From assembly GCF_003989795.1 (NCBI RefSeq), contig NZ_RZHG01000007.1, forward strand, positions 62,001-126,000: a DNA stretch of 64,000 nt, written 5' to 3'. How positions within the stretch are numbered: position 1 is the stretch's first letter; every line of letters starts with the position of its first letter. The notes beneath the pieces are model-generated. The model did not search any database and had not been told where the DNA came from. It saw nothing but the letters and a program-made list of their open reading frames with translations. Below, one piece after another: positions 17,042 through 24,920 of this stretch. A program made the position numbers and the translations under genes. The stretch is from Vreelandella andesensis. Its GTDB lineage: Bacteria > Pseudomonadota > Gammaproteobacteria > Pseudomonadales > Halomonadaceae.

Positions 17042-17690
17042 TACACTCACCGTAGCTATCGGCGCTGCAAGCGTCATGATGTTGGGCCTGTCTCAGGCAC
17101 AGGCCTTTGATAGAAGTCACTGGAATTGGGACTTGGACGTCCAAACTATTATCACTGAGCATATCACTATCAATGATCATTTTAATAATCCTGGCGGTAT
17201 AACACTGGTCGAGATTGATCAGGACTTCAACGGGAGCCTAACAGCAGTCAGCACTGTGACTGATATCGACAACTCGGATTGGGGGTTAGGTGAGCTGGGC
17301 GCTATCGAAAGCGCAGCGACGGCCGTCGCCAATAACGCAAGCCTGTCCTCGGAAGTCATGCCCAATATTGATGCCAATCAGTTCTGGCAAGGCTCCGGCA
17401 CCATAGATGCTTCATCATACGTGGCAAACATCAACAACATGACGGTTGACAGCGTCGCCACGGCTGTGGCCAATAACTTGTCAGTCGATTTTGATGCGGC
17501 CGGGCATTTTGACTCTGTCTTGCTGGCCAACGTCGTGCAAACTGGCGTAGGTGATATCTCGGCCTACTCAACCGTAGACAATGTAACTCTCAGCGTGGCA
17601 GCACCTGAAAGTTTCACAGGCCCTCACATCAGCTCTGTTGCCACAGCGGTTGGCAACAACGTGAGCGTTAATGTGGGCGGCAATTTATAA
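17031..17690 (+). CDS. Exported SxATAVxNN-repeat protein, candidate CsgG-secreted surface subunit
   Basis: A 219-residue protein with a signal peptide (cleavage near AQA-FDR, residue 25). Three copies of a motif S-x-A-T-A-V-x-N-N-x-S-[LV] occur at about residues 94-105, 141-152 and 202-213, between stretches rich in Asn, Ser, Thr, Val and Asp; there is no Cys. This is the low-complexity, repeat-bearing, beta-prone composition of secreted fibre or anchor subunits (curlin, HfaD-like). Its start codon lies inside the end of the CsgG-like gene with GAGGT eight bases upstream, so translation is coupled. It is the most likely export substrate. The fibre role is inference. Confidence 0.72.
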   Translation: MKLNTLTVAIGAASVMMLGLSQAQAFDRSHWNWDLDVQTIITEHITINDHFNNPGGITLVEIDQDFNGSLTAVSTVTDIDNSDWGLGELGAIESAATAVANNASLSSEVMPNIDANQFWQGSGTIDASSYVANINNMTVDSVATAVANNLSVDFDAAGHFDSVLLANVVQTGVGDISAYSTVDNVTLSVAAPESFTGPHISSVATAVGNNVSVNVGGNL

Positions 17691-17707
17691 TTTTCACCAC
17701 TAGGGAG

Positions 17708-17733
17708 CCGGAGGGCTGGCGTCAGCCCTCCGG
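17708..17733 (+). promoter_or_regulatory. Intercistronic stem-loop between the two exported-protein genes
   Basis: A perfect 11-base-pair GC-rich stem (CCGGAGGGCTG with its complement, loop GCGT) starts 17 bases after the stop at 17690 and is followed by GGAGCGGAGGAG, the ribosome site of the next gene, with no T run. Such a hairpin may protect the upstream message from exonucleases or partially terminate transcription, giving more repeat protein than downstream protein. It is not a standard terminator. Confidence 0.55.
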
Positions 17734-17748
17734 AGCGGAGGAGACCCC

Positions 17749-18150
17749 ATGAAGCTTTATCTATTTCGAATCGGCTTGATGGTTTACGGCGTCCTGTTCG
17801 CCATGATGACACTTCCCTCGCTTGCCATGGCCAGCGAGGGCTCACTGATCGGGCCGAAGCCTTATAATTTTCCGGCGCGTAGTGCTCAATCTGCGCTGAT
17901 CCTCTATGAGAGCAAGCAAAGCGGCAGCCTAGGTCAGGCCGCAGGGTCGACTAGGATATACAGCAATACAAGTATCTCTGCGAATAATTGGCAGCAAATT
18001 GAAATGACATTGGGTGACAATGCGGAAGCCGCACTAGATGTCAATTCTAGCCAGAGTGCTGAAGGTAGCCAATCCACCACTAGTTCGGAATTTCTCAATA
18101 ATGATAGTGACGTGAGGCAAGGCGAAGAAGAAATGCAGCGTCAGGAATAA
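17749..18150 (+). CDS. Small exported Ser/Asn/Gln-rich protein of the fibre module
   Basis: A 133-residue protein with a signal peptide (cleavage near AMA-SEGS, residue 28). The mature part holds GSLIGPKPYNFPARSAQSAL, then RIYSNTSISANNWQQIEMTL and a polar, unstructured tail (SQSAEGSQSTTSSEF...RQGEEEMQRQE). I do not recognise a family. Size, export signal and position compare with HfaA, the small exported partner in holdfast anchor operons, but I see no aligned motif to prove it. It is the third gene of the sigma-54 operon, translated from a strong GGAGGAG site. Confidence 0.68.
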   Translation: MKLYLFRIGLMVYGVLFAMMTLPSLAMASEGSLIGPKPYNFPARSAQSALILYESKQSGSLGQAAGSTRIYSNTSISANNWQQIEMTLGDNAEAALDVNSSQSAEGSQSTTSSEFLNNDSDVRQGEEEMQRQE

Positions 18151-18607
18151 AATGTTCCCAAGAGTAGCGCTGAGGCGATTGGAAGCAGGCCTATAGCGGC
18201 ATTTTTTTGGCATAGATAGAATGAAACGATTGTTCTTTATAGTGGTTCAATTACGTCATTTAGCTACCAGCATCAGACCACCACCTTAATGGCTTGGCAG
18301 GCTTAAGCCAGTGTCTGCTGCTCAGACTCCGAGAGAGGAGCAACGAAGCGGCGTCTTGCCATGTGTTTATCCGTTTCAGTGGGCTAAATATCAATAATAC
18401 ACGATGATTTACGATCAGCTACTTAGCCGGGTCGATAGGCCTAGTCGCCTCGTTGATAGGCGGTGCCTACTTGTTGTTGGGGCTGAGACGGTGATAAGCA
18501 AAACGAATACCCTATTAGCAAGATGATTTTTAGTTATTCAGGTTGCCCGCTATCTTAGTGCCACGATTATTTAAAGCGACGCTAATTCTGGTACTGGGGA
18601 CAGGGCA
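18151..18607. other. Gene-free stretch between the fibre module and argO
   Basis: No convincing gene in these 457 bases. A run of seven T at 18202-18208 may end the sigma-54 operon, though I find no clear stem before it. On the plus strand a short frame ending at the TGA near 18493 reads YLAGSIGLVASLIGGAYLLL then GLRR, which looks like the last membrane helix of a lost protein; it has no start codon or ribosome site. The stretch may be the scar of whatever event placed the module here. Confidence 0.4.
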
Positions 18608-19219
18608 ATGTGGGAAAGCTATTTAACAGGGTTGGTGGTATCTGGCGGCATCATCATGGCGATTGGGGCGCAAAATGCTTACGTGCTGGGGTTAGCGGTG
18701 CGTCGTGAATATCACTGGTGGTCAGCTGGGTTGTGCATGAGCGCAGATATTATCTTGCTAACTGCCGGTATGTTTGGTGCCAGCGCATTTTTACTGACGA
18801 TGCCAAACGCGATGGAAGCTATGCGGTGGGTAGGCGTGGTGTTTTTGAGCTGGTTGGCTTCTCAGGCACTACTGCGGGCTGTTAGCGGGCGCGAAGGGTT
18901 GCAAGCAGGTAGCGTAAAAGCCCGCAGCTTGCGAGGTGTATTGCTGGCAACGTTGGCTGTCACTGTATTGAATCCCCAAGTGTATCTGGACACCCTATTG
19001 TTAATTCCGGCCATTGGTGCCCAACAGGAAAGTGCCGGTGTGTTCGTTGCAGGTGCGTCGACGGCCTCTGTTCTTTGGTTCAGCCTGCTAGCGTGGGGCG
19101 GGGCTGCGCTTTCGCCTTGGCTTTCCCGCCCTAGAGCGTGGCGTACTATTGATGGGCTAATTGGCCTGATGATGGCGGCCATCGCAATACATCTGGCGCT
19201 GGGTTCTACGCTGCTTTGA
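18608..19219 (+). CDS. argO: LysE/ArgO family basic amino acid exporter
   Basis: A 203-residue inner-membrane protein with five to six transmembrane helices and the LysE-family N-terminus SGGIIMAIGAQNAYVLGL. The later block LAVTVLNPQVYLDTLLLIPA matches ArgO, whose Asn-Pro pair is conserved. ArgO exports arginine, canavanine and lysine. It is normally activated by ArgP, encoded here at 13559-14425 on the opposite strand. It is convergent with the threonine aldolase gene, with 16 bases between the stops. Confidence 0.9.
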   Translation: MWESYLTGLVVSGGIIMAIGAQNAYVLGLAVRREYHWWSAGLCMSADIILLTAGMFGASAFLLTMPNAMEAMRWVGVVFLSWLASQALLRAVSGREGLQAGSVKARSLRGVLLATLAVTVLNPQVYLDTLLLIPAIGAQQESAGVFVAGASTASVLWFSLLAWGGAALSPWLSRPRAWRTIDGLIGLMMAAIAIHLALGSTLL

Positions 19220-19235
19220 CAGGCCATAACATTTA

Positions 19236-20243
19236 TTAGTGGCGGCTAAAATAGCTTTGCATAACGGCTATTACTTTATCGATATTGGCATCATCAATAT
19301 CCCGGTGGACAACAAAACGGGTGGCGTAGAGTAGCTCAATTAAAATGCCATGTTCTTTTAGCCAAGCGGAGAGTGGCTTTACATGTTCGTCAGGAAAGTG
19401 CGCGAACACCATATTAGTTGCTTGGGCGGTAATCTCGACCCCAGGCAGCTTCGCCAAACCTTTCGATAGGCGCGCTGCGCGGTGGTGGTCATGGGCCAAG
19501 TCAGCTACATGATGATCCAACGCATACTGACAGGCAGCGGCGATAATACCCGATTGGCGCATGCCGCCACCGACCATTTTACGCCAGCGCCGTGCGCGGT
19601 CGATTAACGCTTGAGGCCCTACTAGAGCAGAGCCTATAGGGGTGCCCAGGCCTTTCGAAAAGCACAGTGACACGCTATCAAACGGCAAGCAAAGCTGCTT
19701 AAGTGAAGTGTCTGTGGCTACCGCTGCATTAAACAGCCGCGCACCGTCTAAATGTGTTGCCAGTCCACGCTCGCGAGCTAGTTCAGTGGCTTTTAATACA
19801 TAGTCTGCAGGCAGTACTTTGCCACCAATGGTGTTTTCTAACGCTAAAAGACGTGTGCGGGCGAAGTGAAAATCATCGGCCTTGATGGCGGCACTAATTT
19901 TTTCCAATGGCAGCGTGCCATCGGCGGCATTTTCAATTGGCTGTGGCTGGATACTGCCTAACACCGCAGCACCGCCGCCTTCATAGCGGTAAGTATGGGC
20001 TGATTGACCAACGATGTACTCATCGCCGCGCTCACAGTGAGCCATTAGTGCCACTAGATTGCTTTGTGTGCCGCTAGGAAAAAGCAGTGCCGCTTCTTTG
20101 CCTGCTTGTTCGGCTAGTTTCTCTTGAAACATGTTGACCGTTGGGTCATCGCCCCATACATCATCGCCCACTGGAGCGGCCATCATGGCATCCTTCATGG
20201 CAGTGGTAGGACGGGTCACCGTGTCACTGCGTAGGTCAATCAT
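19236..20243 (-). CDS. ltaE: Low-specificity L-threonine aldolase
   Basis: This 335-residue PLP enzyme splits L-threonine or L-allo-threonine into glycine and acetaldehyde. It starts [20 protein letters not shown] as the family does, has [16 protein letters not shown], the substrate block [12 protein letters not shown] and the PLP-lysine context [16 protein letters not shown]. Length fits. The ATG is preceded by AAAAGGAG. It is divergent from the FAD oxidoreductase at 20373; a functional link (glycine or threonine metabolism) is possible but unproven. Confidence 0.93.
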   Translation of the reverse strand: MIDLRSDTVTRPTTAMKDAMMAAPVGDDVWGDDPTVNMFQEKLAEQAGKEAALLFPSGTQSNLVALMAHCERGDEYIVGQSAHTYRYEGGGAAVLGSIQPQPIENAADGTLPLEKISAAIKADDFHFARTRLLALENTIGGKVLPADYVLKATELARERGLATHLDGARLFNAAVATDTSLKQLCLPFDSVSLCFSKGLGTPIGSALVGPQALIDRARRWRKMVGGGMRQSGIIAAACQYALDHHVADLAHDHHRAARLSKGLAKLPGVEITAQATNMVFAHFPDEHVKPLSAWLKEHGILIELLYATRFVVHRDIDDANIDKVIAVMQSYFSRH

Positions 20244-20372
20244 GTAAAACTCCTTTTGGGTTTGGTCACGTTAAGACGCTTTACCGAGCAAGTTGTCAGG
20301 AACCATCTATGGTTAACAGCATACGTTTATCAACCATAGAATACTCCAGGGCAACCTAGCATAGGCAAGCAG

Positions 20373-21587
20373 ATGGATCTGAAAAGTGGCTACCCCTTTT
20401 GGGCCGTGAAGAATGGCTTGTTAAAAGCCTTCCCGCAACTGACCCGCAATCATCAAAGTGAAGTAGTGGTGATTGGCGGTGGCATTACCGGCGCGCTGAT
20501 TGCCGATGAGCTCAGCCGCAATGACCATCATGTGGTGGTGCTTGAGCGTCGTGACGTGGGGTGGGGAAGTTCAGCCGCCAGCACGGCGTTACTGCAATAC
20601 GAAATTGATACCCATATGACCGAGTTAGCCAAGCGCTATGGGGAAGCCGATGCGGTGCTTGCTTATCGCGCCTGTGCTGATGCCATTGGGGAAATTGAAA
20701 CGTTGGCTGCCGGACTAGGCGATGTCGACTTTGAACGTCAACAAAGTCTTTATTACGCCAGCCATGAAGAAGACGTAGTGCCATTAAAGGAGGAGTTGGC
20801 GCTACGCCAAAAGCACGGCTTCGAGGCTGACTGGCTTGAAAGCGAGGCGGTATTGGCAGAGTACGGTTTTGTGGCACCTGGCGCTATTCTTACCCAGTTA
20901 GCCGCCACTATTGACCCGTATCGTATGGCGTATCAGCTGTTTTCCAGGGTTGTTGAGCGAGGGGGAGAGGTTTACGATCGCACACACATGCAGACGATGA
21001 CGCCGGATGAGCATGGCGTCACACTGTCGCTGGTTAATGGTGCCAAGCTGCGTTGTCAGTACGTGGTGATGGCCGCCGGGTATGAGTCACAAGCCTGGTT
21101 GCCCGAATCGGTGGCCGTCAATCGCAGCAGCTATGCACTTATCACCGACCCGCTACCGCCTGAATTATTAGGCAAGTTGCGCCACACCATGGTGTGGGAA
21201 TCTGCACGACCTTACCTTTATATGCGCACTACCCGAGACGGCCGGCTGCTAGTGGGCGGCGACGATGACGATGACGATATTCCCAAGCGTCGTGACGCAC
21301 AAGTGGAGAAAAAAGCCGAAGGGCTGGCCGCTAAGGTCGAGGCGCTGTGGCCTAAGCTTGAAATTAACCCAACGTTTTCCTGGGGTGGCACCTTTGCAGA
21401 AACCGACGATGGCCTGCCGTTTTTCGGTCCCCATGAATCACACGGTTCAAGGGTGCATTTTGCGATGGCCTATGGCGGCAATGGAATCAGCTACAGCATG
21501 ATTGGTGCCAAACTGCTGCGGGCGTTGATTGAAGGCAAGCAGCACCCCCTGGCAGCGCTTTTTTCATTCCAGCGACTAACGAGATAA
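20373..21587 (+). CDS. FAD-dependent amine/amino acid oxidoreductase (DAO family)
   Basis: A 404-residue flavoprotein. The N-terminal dinucleotide fold is VVVIGGGITGALIADELS (about residue 29) with the acidic end VVVLERRDVGWGSS, and the C-terminal GGTFAETDDGLPFFG followed by FAMAYGGNGISYSM is the second FAD-contact region of the D-amino acid oxidase (DAO) family, close to glycine/sarcosine-type and GidA-unlike members. The substrate is likely a secondary amine or amino acid, but cannot be fixed. An Asp run near residue 300 (GGDDDDDDIPKR) replaces the usual loop after the GG motif and is normal in this subfamily. Confidence 0.83.
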   Translation: MDLKSGYPFWAVKNGLLKAFPQLTRNHQSEVVVIGGGITGALIADELSRNDHHVVVLERRDVGWGSSAASTALLQYEIDTHMTELAKRYGEADAVLAYRACADAIGEIETLAAGLGDVDFERQQSLYYASHEEDVVPLKEELALRQKHGFEADWLESEAVLAEYGFVAPGAILTQLAATIDPYRMAYQLFSRVVERGGEVYDRTHMQTMTPDEHGVTLSLVNGAKLRCQYVVMAAGYESQAWLPESVAVNRSSYALITDPLPPELLGKLRHTMVWESARPYLYMRTTRDGRLLVGGDDDDDDIPKRRDAQVEKKAEGLAAKVEALWPKLEINPTFSWGGTFAETDDGLPFFGPHESHGSRVHFAMAYGGNGISYSMIGAKLLRALIEGKQHPLAALFSFQRLTR

Positions 21588-21674
21588 CTCCGTAGAAGAG
21601 ATAGCCCCGCAACACCTATAGCACATCCATGTATAACGGGTAATTTGAATAACGATGCCTAAGAGTAGCAAGTG

Positions 21675-22196
21675 ATGGACAATCAACTTTATTTACGTGC
21701 GTTAGAGCGGAACGATTTGCGCTTTGTTCATGAGTTAAATAATAACCAGAACATCATGTCGTATTGGTTTGAAGAGCCTTACGAATCATTTGATGAGCTG
21801 GAGGAGCTTTATAACAAACACATTCACGACAACGCTGAGCGGCGCTTCGTAGCAGAGAACAGCAGTGGGCATGCCATTGGTTTAGTCGAACTAATTGAAA
21901 TCGACTACATTCATCGCAGTGGTGAATTTCAGATCATTATCACGCCAGAACACCAAGGTAAGGGGTTTGCGCGGTCATTGATCCGTCAAGCGTTGCACTA
22001 CTCGTTCACGATTTTAAATCTACACAAAATATATTTGATAGTGGCGGTGGAGAACGTTAGAGCGATTCATCTTTACGAGGAGAGTGGTTTCATTGAGGAA
22101 GGACATTTGGTTAAAGAGTTCTTTATCAACGGCAAATACCGCGATGTGAAGCGGATGTATATTTTACAAGACACTTACTTAGCGCAACTAGCTTGA
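21675..22196 (+). CDS. speG: Spermidine N1-acetyltransferase SpeG
   Basis: A GNAT acetyltransferase of 173 residues that acetylates spermidine or spermine from acetyl-CoA and so limits polyamine toxicity. It matches E. coli SpeG along its length: LRALERNDLRFVHELNNN, YWFEEPYESFDEL, KHIHDNAERRFV, EFQIIITPEHQGKGFARS (CoA-binding loop) and EFFINGKYRDVKRM. I use the ATG at 21675; a GTG immediately before it is also possible. The gene is followed by the terminator of the minus-strand mini-gene at 22333. Confidence 0.95.
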   Translation: MDNQLYLRALERNDLRFVHELNNNQNIMSYWFEEPYESFDELEELYNKHIHDNAERRFVAENSSGHAIGLVELIEIDYIHRSGEFQIIITPEHQGKGFARSLIRQALHYSFTILNLHKIYLIVAVENVRAIHLYEESGFIEEGHLVKEFFINGKYRDVKRMYILQDTYLAQLA

Positions 22197-22283
22197 TAGA
22201 AAGCCAGGGAACAGTCACTGGACTTGGGGAAAGCGCCAAGATTTGTACAGATCTGTTTTTGATTATCGATTGACCAGAACGAA

Positions 22284-22327
22284 AACGCCTCAGGCCGAAA
22301 GCTAACCAAGCCAAGGGCTGAGGCGTT
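22284..22327 (-). terminator. Terminator of the 40-residue mini-gene
   Basis: Arms AACGCCTCAG and CTGAGGCGTT pair over ten bases around a 24-base loop. Read on the minus strand it starts a few bases after the mini-gene stop and is followed by GTTTTCGTT. It lies about 90 bases past speG and may also stop that transcript. Confidence 0.65.
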
Positions 22328-22332
22328 GTTGC

Positions 22333-22455
22333 TTACTGCTGGCGCATATAAGCGACGATGGCATCGAAAGCTGCACGTTGCTGTTGGGCACAATTAGCCC
22401 AGACTTGCATCACATCCACTTCTACTGTCTGATCTTGAGCAGCGAAAGATGACAT
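22333..22455 (-). CDS. 40-residue mini-protein (paralogue of the one at 22783)
   Basis: The minus strand encodes MSSFAAQDQTVEVDVM then QVWANCAQQQRAAFDAIVAY and MRQQ. TAGGAG lies eight bases before the ATG, and a terminator follows the stop, so this is a complete small transcription unit. The C-terminal 23 residues align without gaps to the 37-residue protein encoded 330 bases upstream, sharing V..xW...A..Q.AA..A..AY. Composition suggests one amphipathic helix; there is no signal peptide or transmembrane segment. I do not recognise the family. Confidence 0.7.
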   Translation of the reverse strand: MSSFAAQDQTVEVDVMQVWANCAQQQRAAFDAIVAYMRQQ

Positions 22456-22702
22456 AGCGAGTACTCCTAATTCAGAGGTTGAGGGACGGTTCAGCCATGA
22501 TGGGCTTTGTTGACCCTAGTTTAGTTATACATGATTTGTTTTGTGCGTCGCAGCAAATTAGCTGCGGGTTAGAGTTTATGCGCATCTCAACCTTTAAAGC
22601 TAGTCCTAAAGATGTAGGAGAACTGCTATGTTTTGTAAGAAATGGCTTACAAAAGTGAAAACTACCCATCTATGCCTTTGAATGGAATAGATTTTCATAA
22701 TA

Positions 22703-22729
22703 TAAAAAAGCCGACTAAAAAGTCGGCTT
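22703..22729 (-). terminator. Terminator of the 37-residue mini-gene
   Basis: Nine-base arms AAGCCGACT and AGTCGGCTT flank a loop AAAA (22708-22729). On the minus strand the stem is followed by a run of six T. It lies about 55 bases beyond the mini-gene stop at 22783. Confidence 0.88.
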
Positions 22730-22782
22730 ATGTGGTTATCTTTTGGTCTATAGAGGGGAGGTTGCGGTTAAAAACGCTACTT

Positions 22783-22896
22783 TTAGCCGAAATAGGCCGC
22801 TAATGCTTCATTGGCAGCTTGTTGCCAGTTGGCTTGTAGGCGCCAAAAAGCAAGTACTTCGTCATATTGGGTAGATAATGCAAAGGTAGAAGTCAT
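22783..22896 (-). CDS. 37-residue mini-protein (paralogue of the one at 22333)
   Basis: The minus strand encodes MTSTFALSTQYDEVLA, then FWRLQANWQQAANEALAAYF and G. A near-perfect AGGAGG lies seven bases before the ATG at 22896, a -10-like TATACT lies upstream, and a strong terminator follows. These three signals make a real gene likely despite its size. Nine of the 23 aligned C-terminal positions are identical to the mini-protein at 22333, including the Trp, the AA pair and the final AY. No known family recognised; a short amphipathic helix is predicted by eye. Confidence 0.75.
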   Translation of the reverse strand: MTSTFALSTQYDEVLAFWRLQANWQQAANEALAAYFG

Positions 22897-22926
22897 ATGG
22901 TGATCCTCCTATTGGAACACACCTAG

Positions 22927-22932
22927 AGTATA
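22927..22932 (-). promoter_or_regulatory. Candidate -10 box of the 37-residue mini-gene
   Basis: TATACT on the minus strand, with CTGCAC sixteen bases upstream as a possible -35. Initiation would fall near 22920, about 25 bases before the start codon. Confidence 0.45.
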
Positions 22933-23061
22933 GGCTATTTTTGTTGCGGTGCAGCATTTTTAACTGATGTTCACAAAAACAAGCGATCCATCATCTTGTG
23001 TGTCTAGAATGATGTGTTGACTAAATATCGATAACTAATTAATAAAACAACGAGTTATATA

Positions 23062-23889
23062 ATGGTGCTATCAACTATCGATCCTAATACTGCTTATTCT
23101 GAACCTACCTTCCATGATCGCTGGCTAACAACCCCTCATGGCCGCGTGTTTACCCGAACTTGGGAAACACCATCTGGGCACTCTGACGTGCCTATCGTAC
23201 TTTTTCACGACTCTTTGGGCTGTGTTGATCTATGGCGCAGTTTCCCGGCAGCGATATGTGCGGCGACTCGACGGCGAGTGATTGCTTACGACCGACTGGG
23301 TTTTGGGCGCTCTGATGCGTGCCTGGTGCCGCCACCACTGAGCTTTATCGACGATGAACCCACGGCGAGCTTTGCGGCACTTCAGCGTGCGTTTCAATTA
23401 ACGCGTTTTATTGCATTGGGGCATAGCGTAGGGGGCTGTATGGCGGTGCACTGCGCAGGACAGTATGCAGAGCAATGCGTAGGACTGATTACCATTGCCG
23501 CTCAGGCATTAAATGAACCGCGTACGCGACAAGGTATTAAAGAGGCGCAGGCTGTTTTTCAAGTGCCGGCGCAATTCGCCAAATTAGAAAAATATCATGG
23601 CGATAAAGCGCACTGGGTACTGAATGGCTGGACGGATACTTGGCTGCATCCTGCTTTTGAACACTGGTCGCTTATCCCCGCTCTTGAGCGCGTTAATTGC
23701 CCCACACTAGTGCTTCATGGTGAAAAAGACGAGTATGGCTCGCATCGTCAACCAGAATGCATTGCCCGACATACCAGTGGTCCCGCGCACTGCGAAATTC
23801 TGCCGGGCGTTGGTCATGTACCCCACCGTGAAGCAGAAGCGGCAGTCGTTAACTATGTTAGTGAGTTTATCGCGCGGCTTGCGCTGTAA
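23062..23889 (+). CDS. Alpha/beta-hydrolase
   Basis: A 275-residue alpha/beta-fold hydrolase. The nucleophile elbow is LGHSVGG (Ser near residue 119), the acid is in HGEKDEYG (about 218-225) and the His is in GVGHVPH (about 251-257). VIAYDRLGFGRSDA is the family's oxyanion-side strand. No signal peptide, so cytoplasmic. Substrate unknown; esterase or haloperoxidase-like members share this layout. The phosphoesterase gene follows 34 bases later on the same strand and the two probably share a transcript. Confidence 0.85.
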   Translation: MVLSTIDPNTAYSEPTFHDRWLTTPHGRVFTRTWETPSGHSDVPIVLFHDSLGCVDLWRSFPAAICAATRRRVIAYDRLGFGRSDACLVPPPLSFIDDEPTASFAALQRAFQLTRFIALGHSVGGCMAVHCAGQYAEQCVGLITIAAQALNEPRTRQGIKEAQAVFQVPAQFAKLEKYHGDKAHWVLNGWTDTWLHPAFEHWSLIPALERVNCPTLVLHGEKDEYGSHRQPECIARHTSGPAHCEILPGVGHVPHREAEAAVVNYVSEFIARLAL

Positions 23890-23923
23890 GGCGGCTGTTA
23901 TTTAGCGAGAAGTGAGGAACGCT

Positions 23924-24688
23924 ATGCGCTTGCGACTTTTATCCGATCTTCATCTGGAGTTTTTTGATGGTGACCGTGAGCTACCGAAAGTAGAGGCCGA
24001 CCTGATCATTTTGGCAGGCGATATCCATCAGAGAACCGAAGGGCTTGCCTGGGCCAGGCAACGGTTTCCAGAAAGGCCAATTTTATATGTGCCGGGAAAC
24101 CATGAGTTTTACGGCACCTGCATGCCGTTACTCCGTGAAGAGCTTGCCGTCGAAGCTGAGCGCCATGAGATTGAGTTGCTGGATAATCGAGCTGTCACTA
24201 TTGGCGGGGTGCGTTTTTATGGCACCACGTTATGGACGGATTTCTCGCTCTATGCCGATGATCCAACGTATAACCCAGAAGAGACCAACGCTAAAGCATT
24301 ACGTTATATGCCTGATTTTCGCATTGTGACAACCGCCCCAGGCCACGTTTTTACCCCTCTAGCTAGCCAAGAATTACACCTTGAAGCGCTTAACTGGCTG
24401 AGCAATGAGCTTGAGCAACCCTTCGATGGCCCACGCGTCGTCATTAGCCATCACGCGCCTTTGCGCAGTTGCATTCCTCAGCAATATGTCGGTGATGCAC
24501 TGTCCCCAGCCTTTGCCTCTCATCTGCCCCAATTGATGGGCAAGATGGATCTGTGGGTGCATGGCCATGTCCATGAGCCAGTCGATAGTTTATGTAACGG
24601 CACGCGGGTCATCGCTAATCCGGGTGGTTATCCCTACGAGTTTACTCCCGCGTTGTTCAAGCCGAACTTGGTGGTTGAGGTGAATTAA
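23924..24688 (+). CDS. Calcineurin-like metallophosphoesterase
   Basis: A 254-residue cytoplasmic phosphoesterase, started at the ATG at 23924 behind GAGGAACGCT; an in-frame GTG four codons earlier is less likely. The metal motifs are DLHLEF, LAGDIHQ, VPGNHEFYG, VISHHAPL and VHGHVHEP in the expected order, so both metal sites look complete. Substrate not predictable. Probably cotranscribed with the preceding hydrolase. Confidence 0.87.
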   Translation: MRLRLLSDLHLEFFDGDRELPKVEADLIILAGDIHQRTEGLAWARQRFPERPILYVPGNHEFYGTCMPLLREELAVEAERHEIELLDNRAVTIGGVRFYGTTLWTDFSLYADDPTYNPEETNAKALRYMPDFRIVTTAPGHVFTPLASQELHLEALNWLSNELEQPFDGPRVVISHHAPLRSCIPQQYVGDALSPAFASHLPQLMGKMDLWVHGHVHEPVDSLCNGTRVIANPGGYPYEFTPALFKPNLVVEVN

Positions 24689-24920
24689 GTGAGAGTTGAA
24701 TAATAGAGCAGTATTTAATAATAGTTAAAAGTTAATGGCGAAGAGGCTTTGGTAAAGTCAACGAGTAGGTGAGCTTAAACCAACTGACATCCTACGGCAC
24801 AAACGATAAGTGTTGGTTTTTCCGAAAAAGTGCTGATACCGGAAAAGTCCTGATAGCAGTCCTGCTAACAGTACGAACAGCAATATTAATAAAAAACGCA
24901 ACAGCAATGGAGCGCCACTA

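Noticed and set aside
18400..18493. Short frame ending YLAGSIGLVASLIGGAYLLL then GLRR
   Set aside because: Looks like a membrane helix, but it has an in-frame stop a few codons upstream, no start codon and no ribosome site; kept only as a possible scar.
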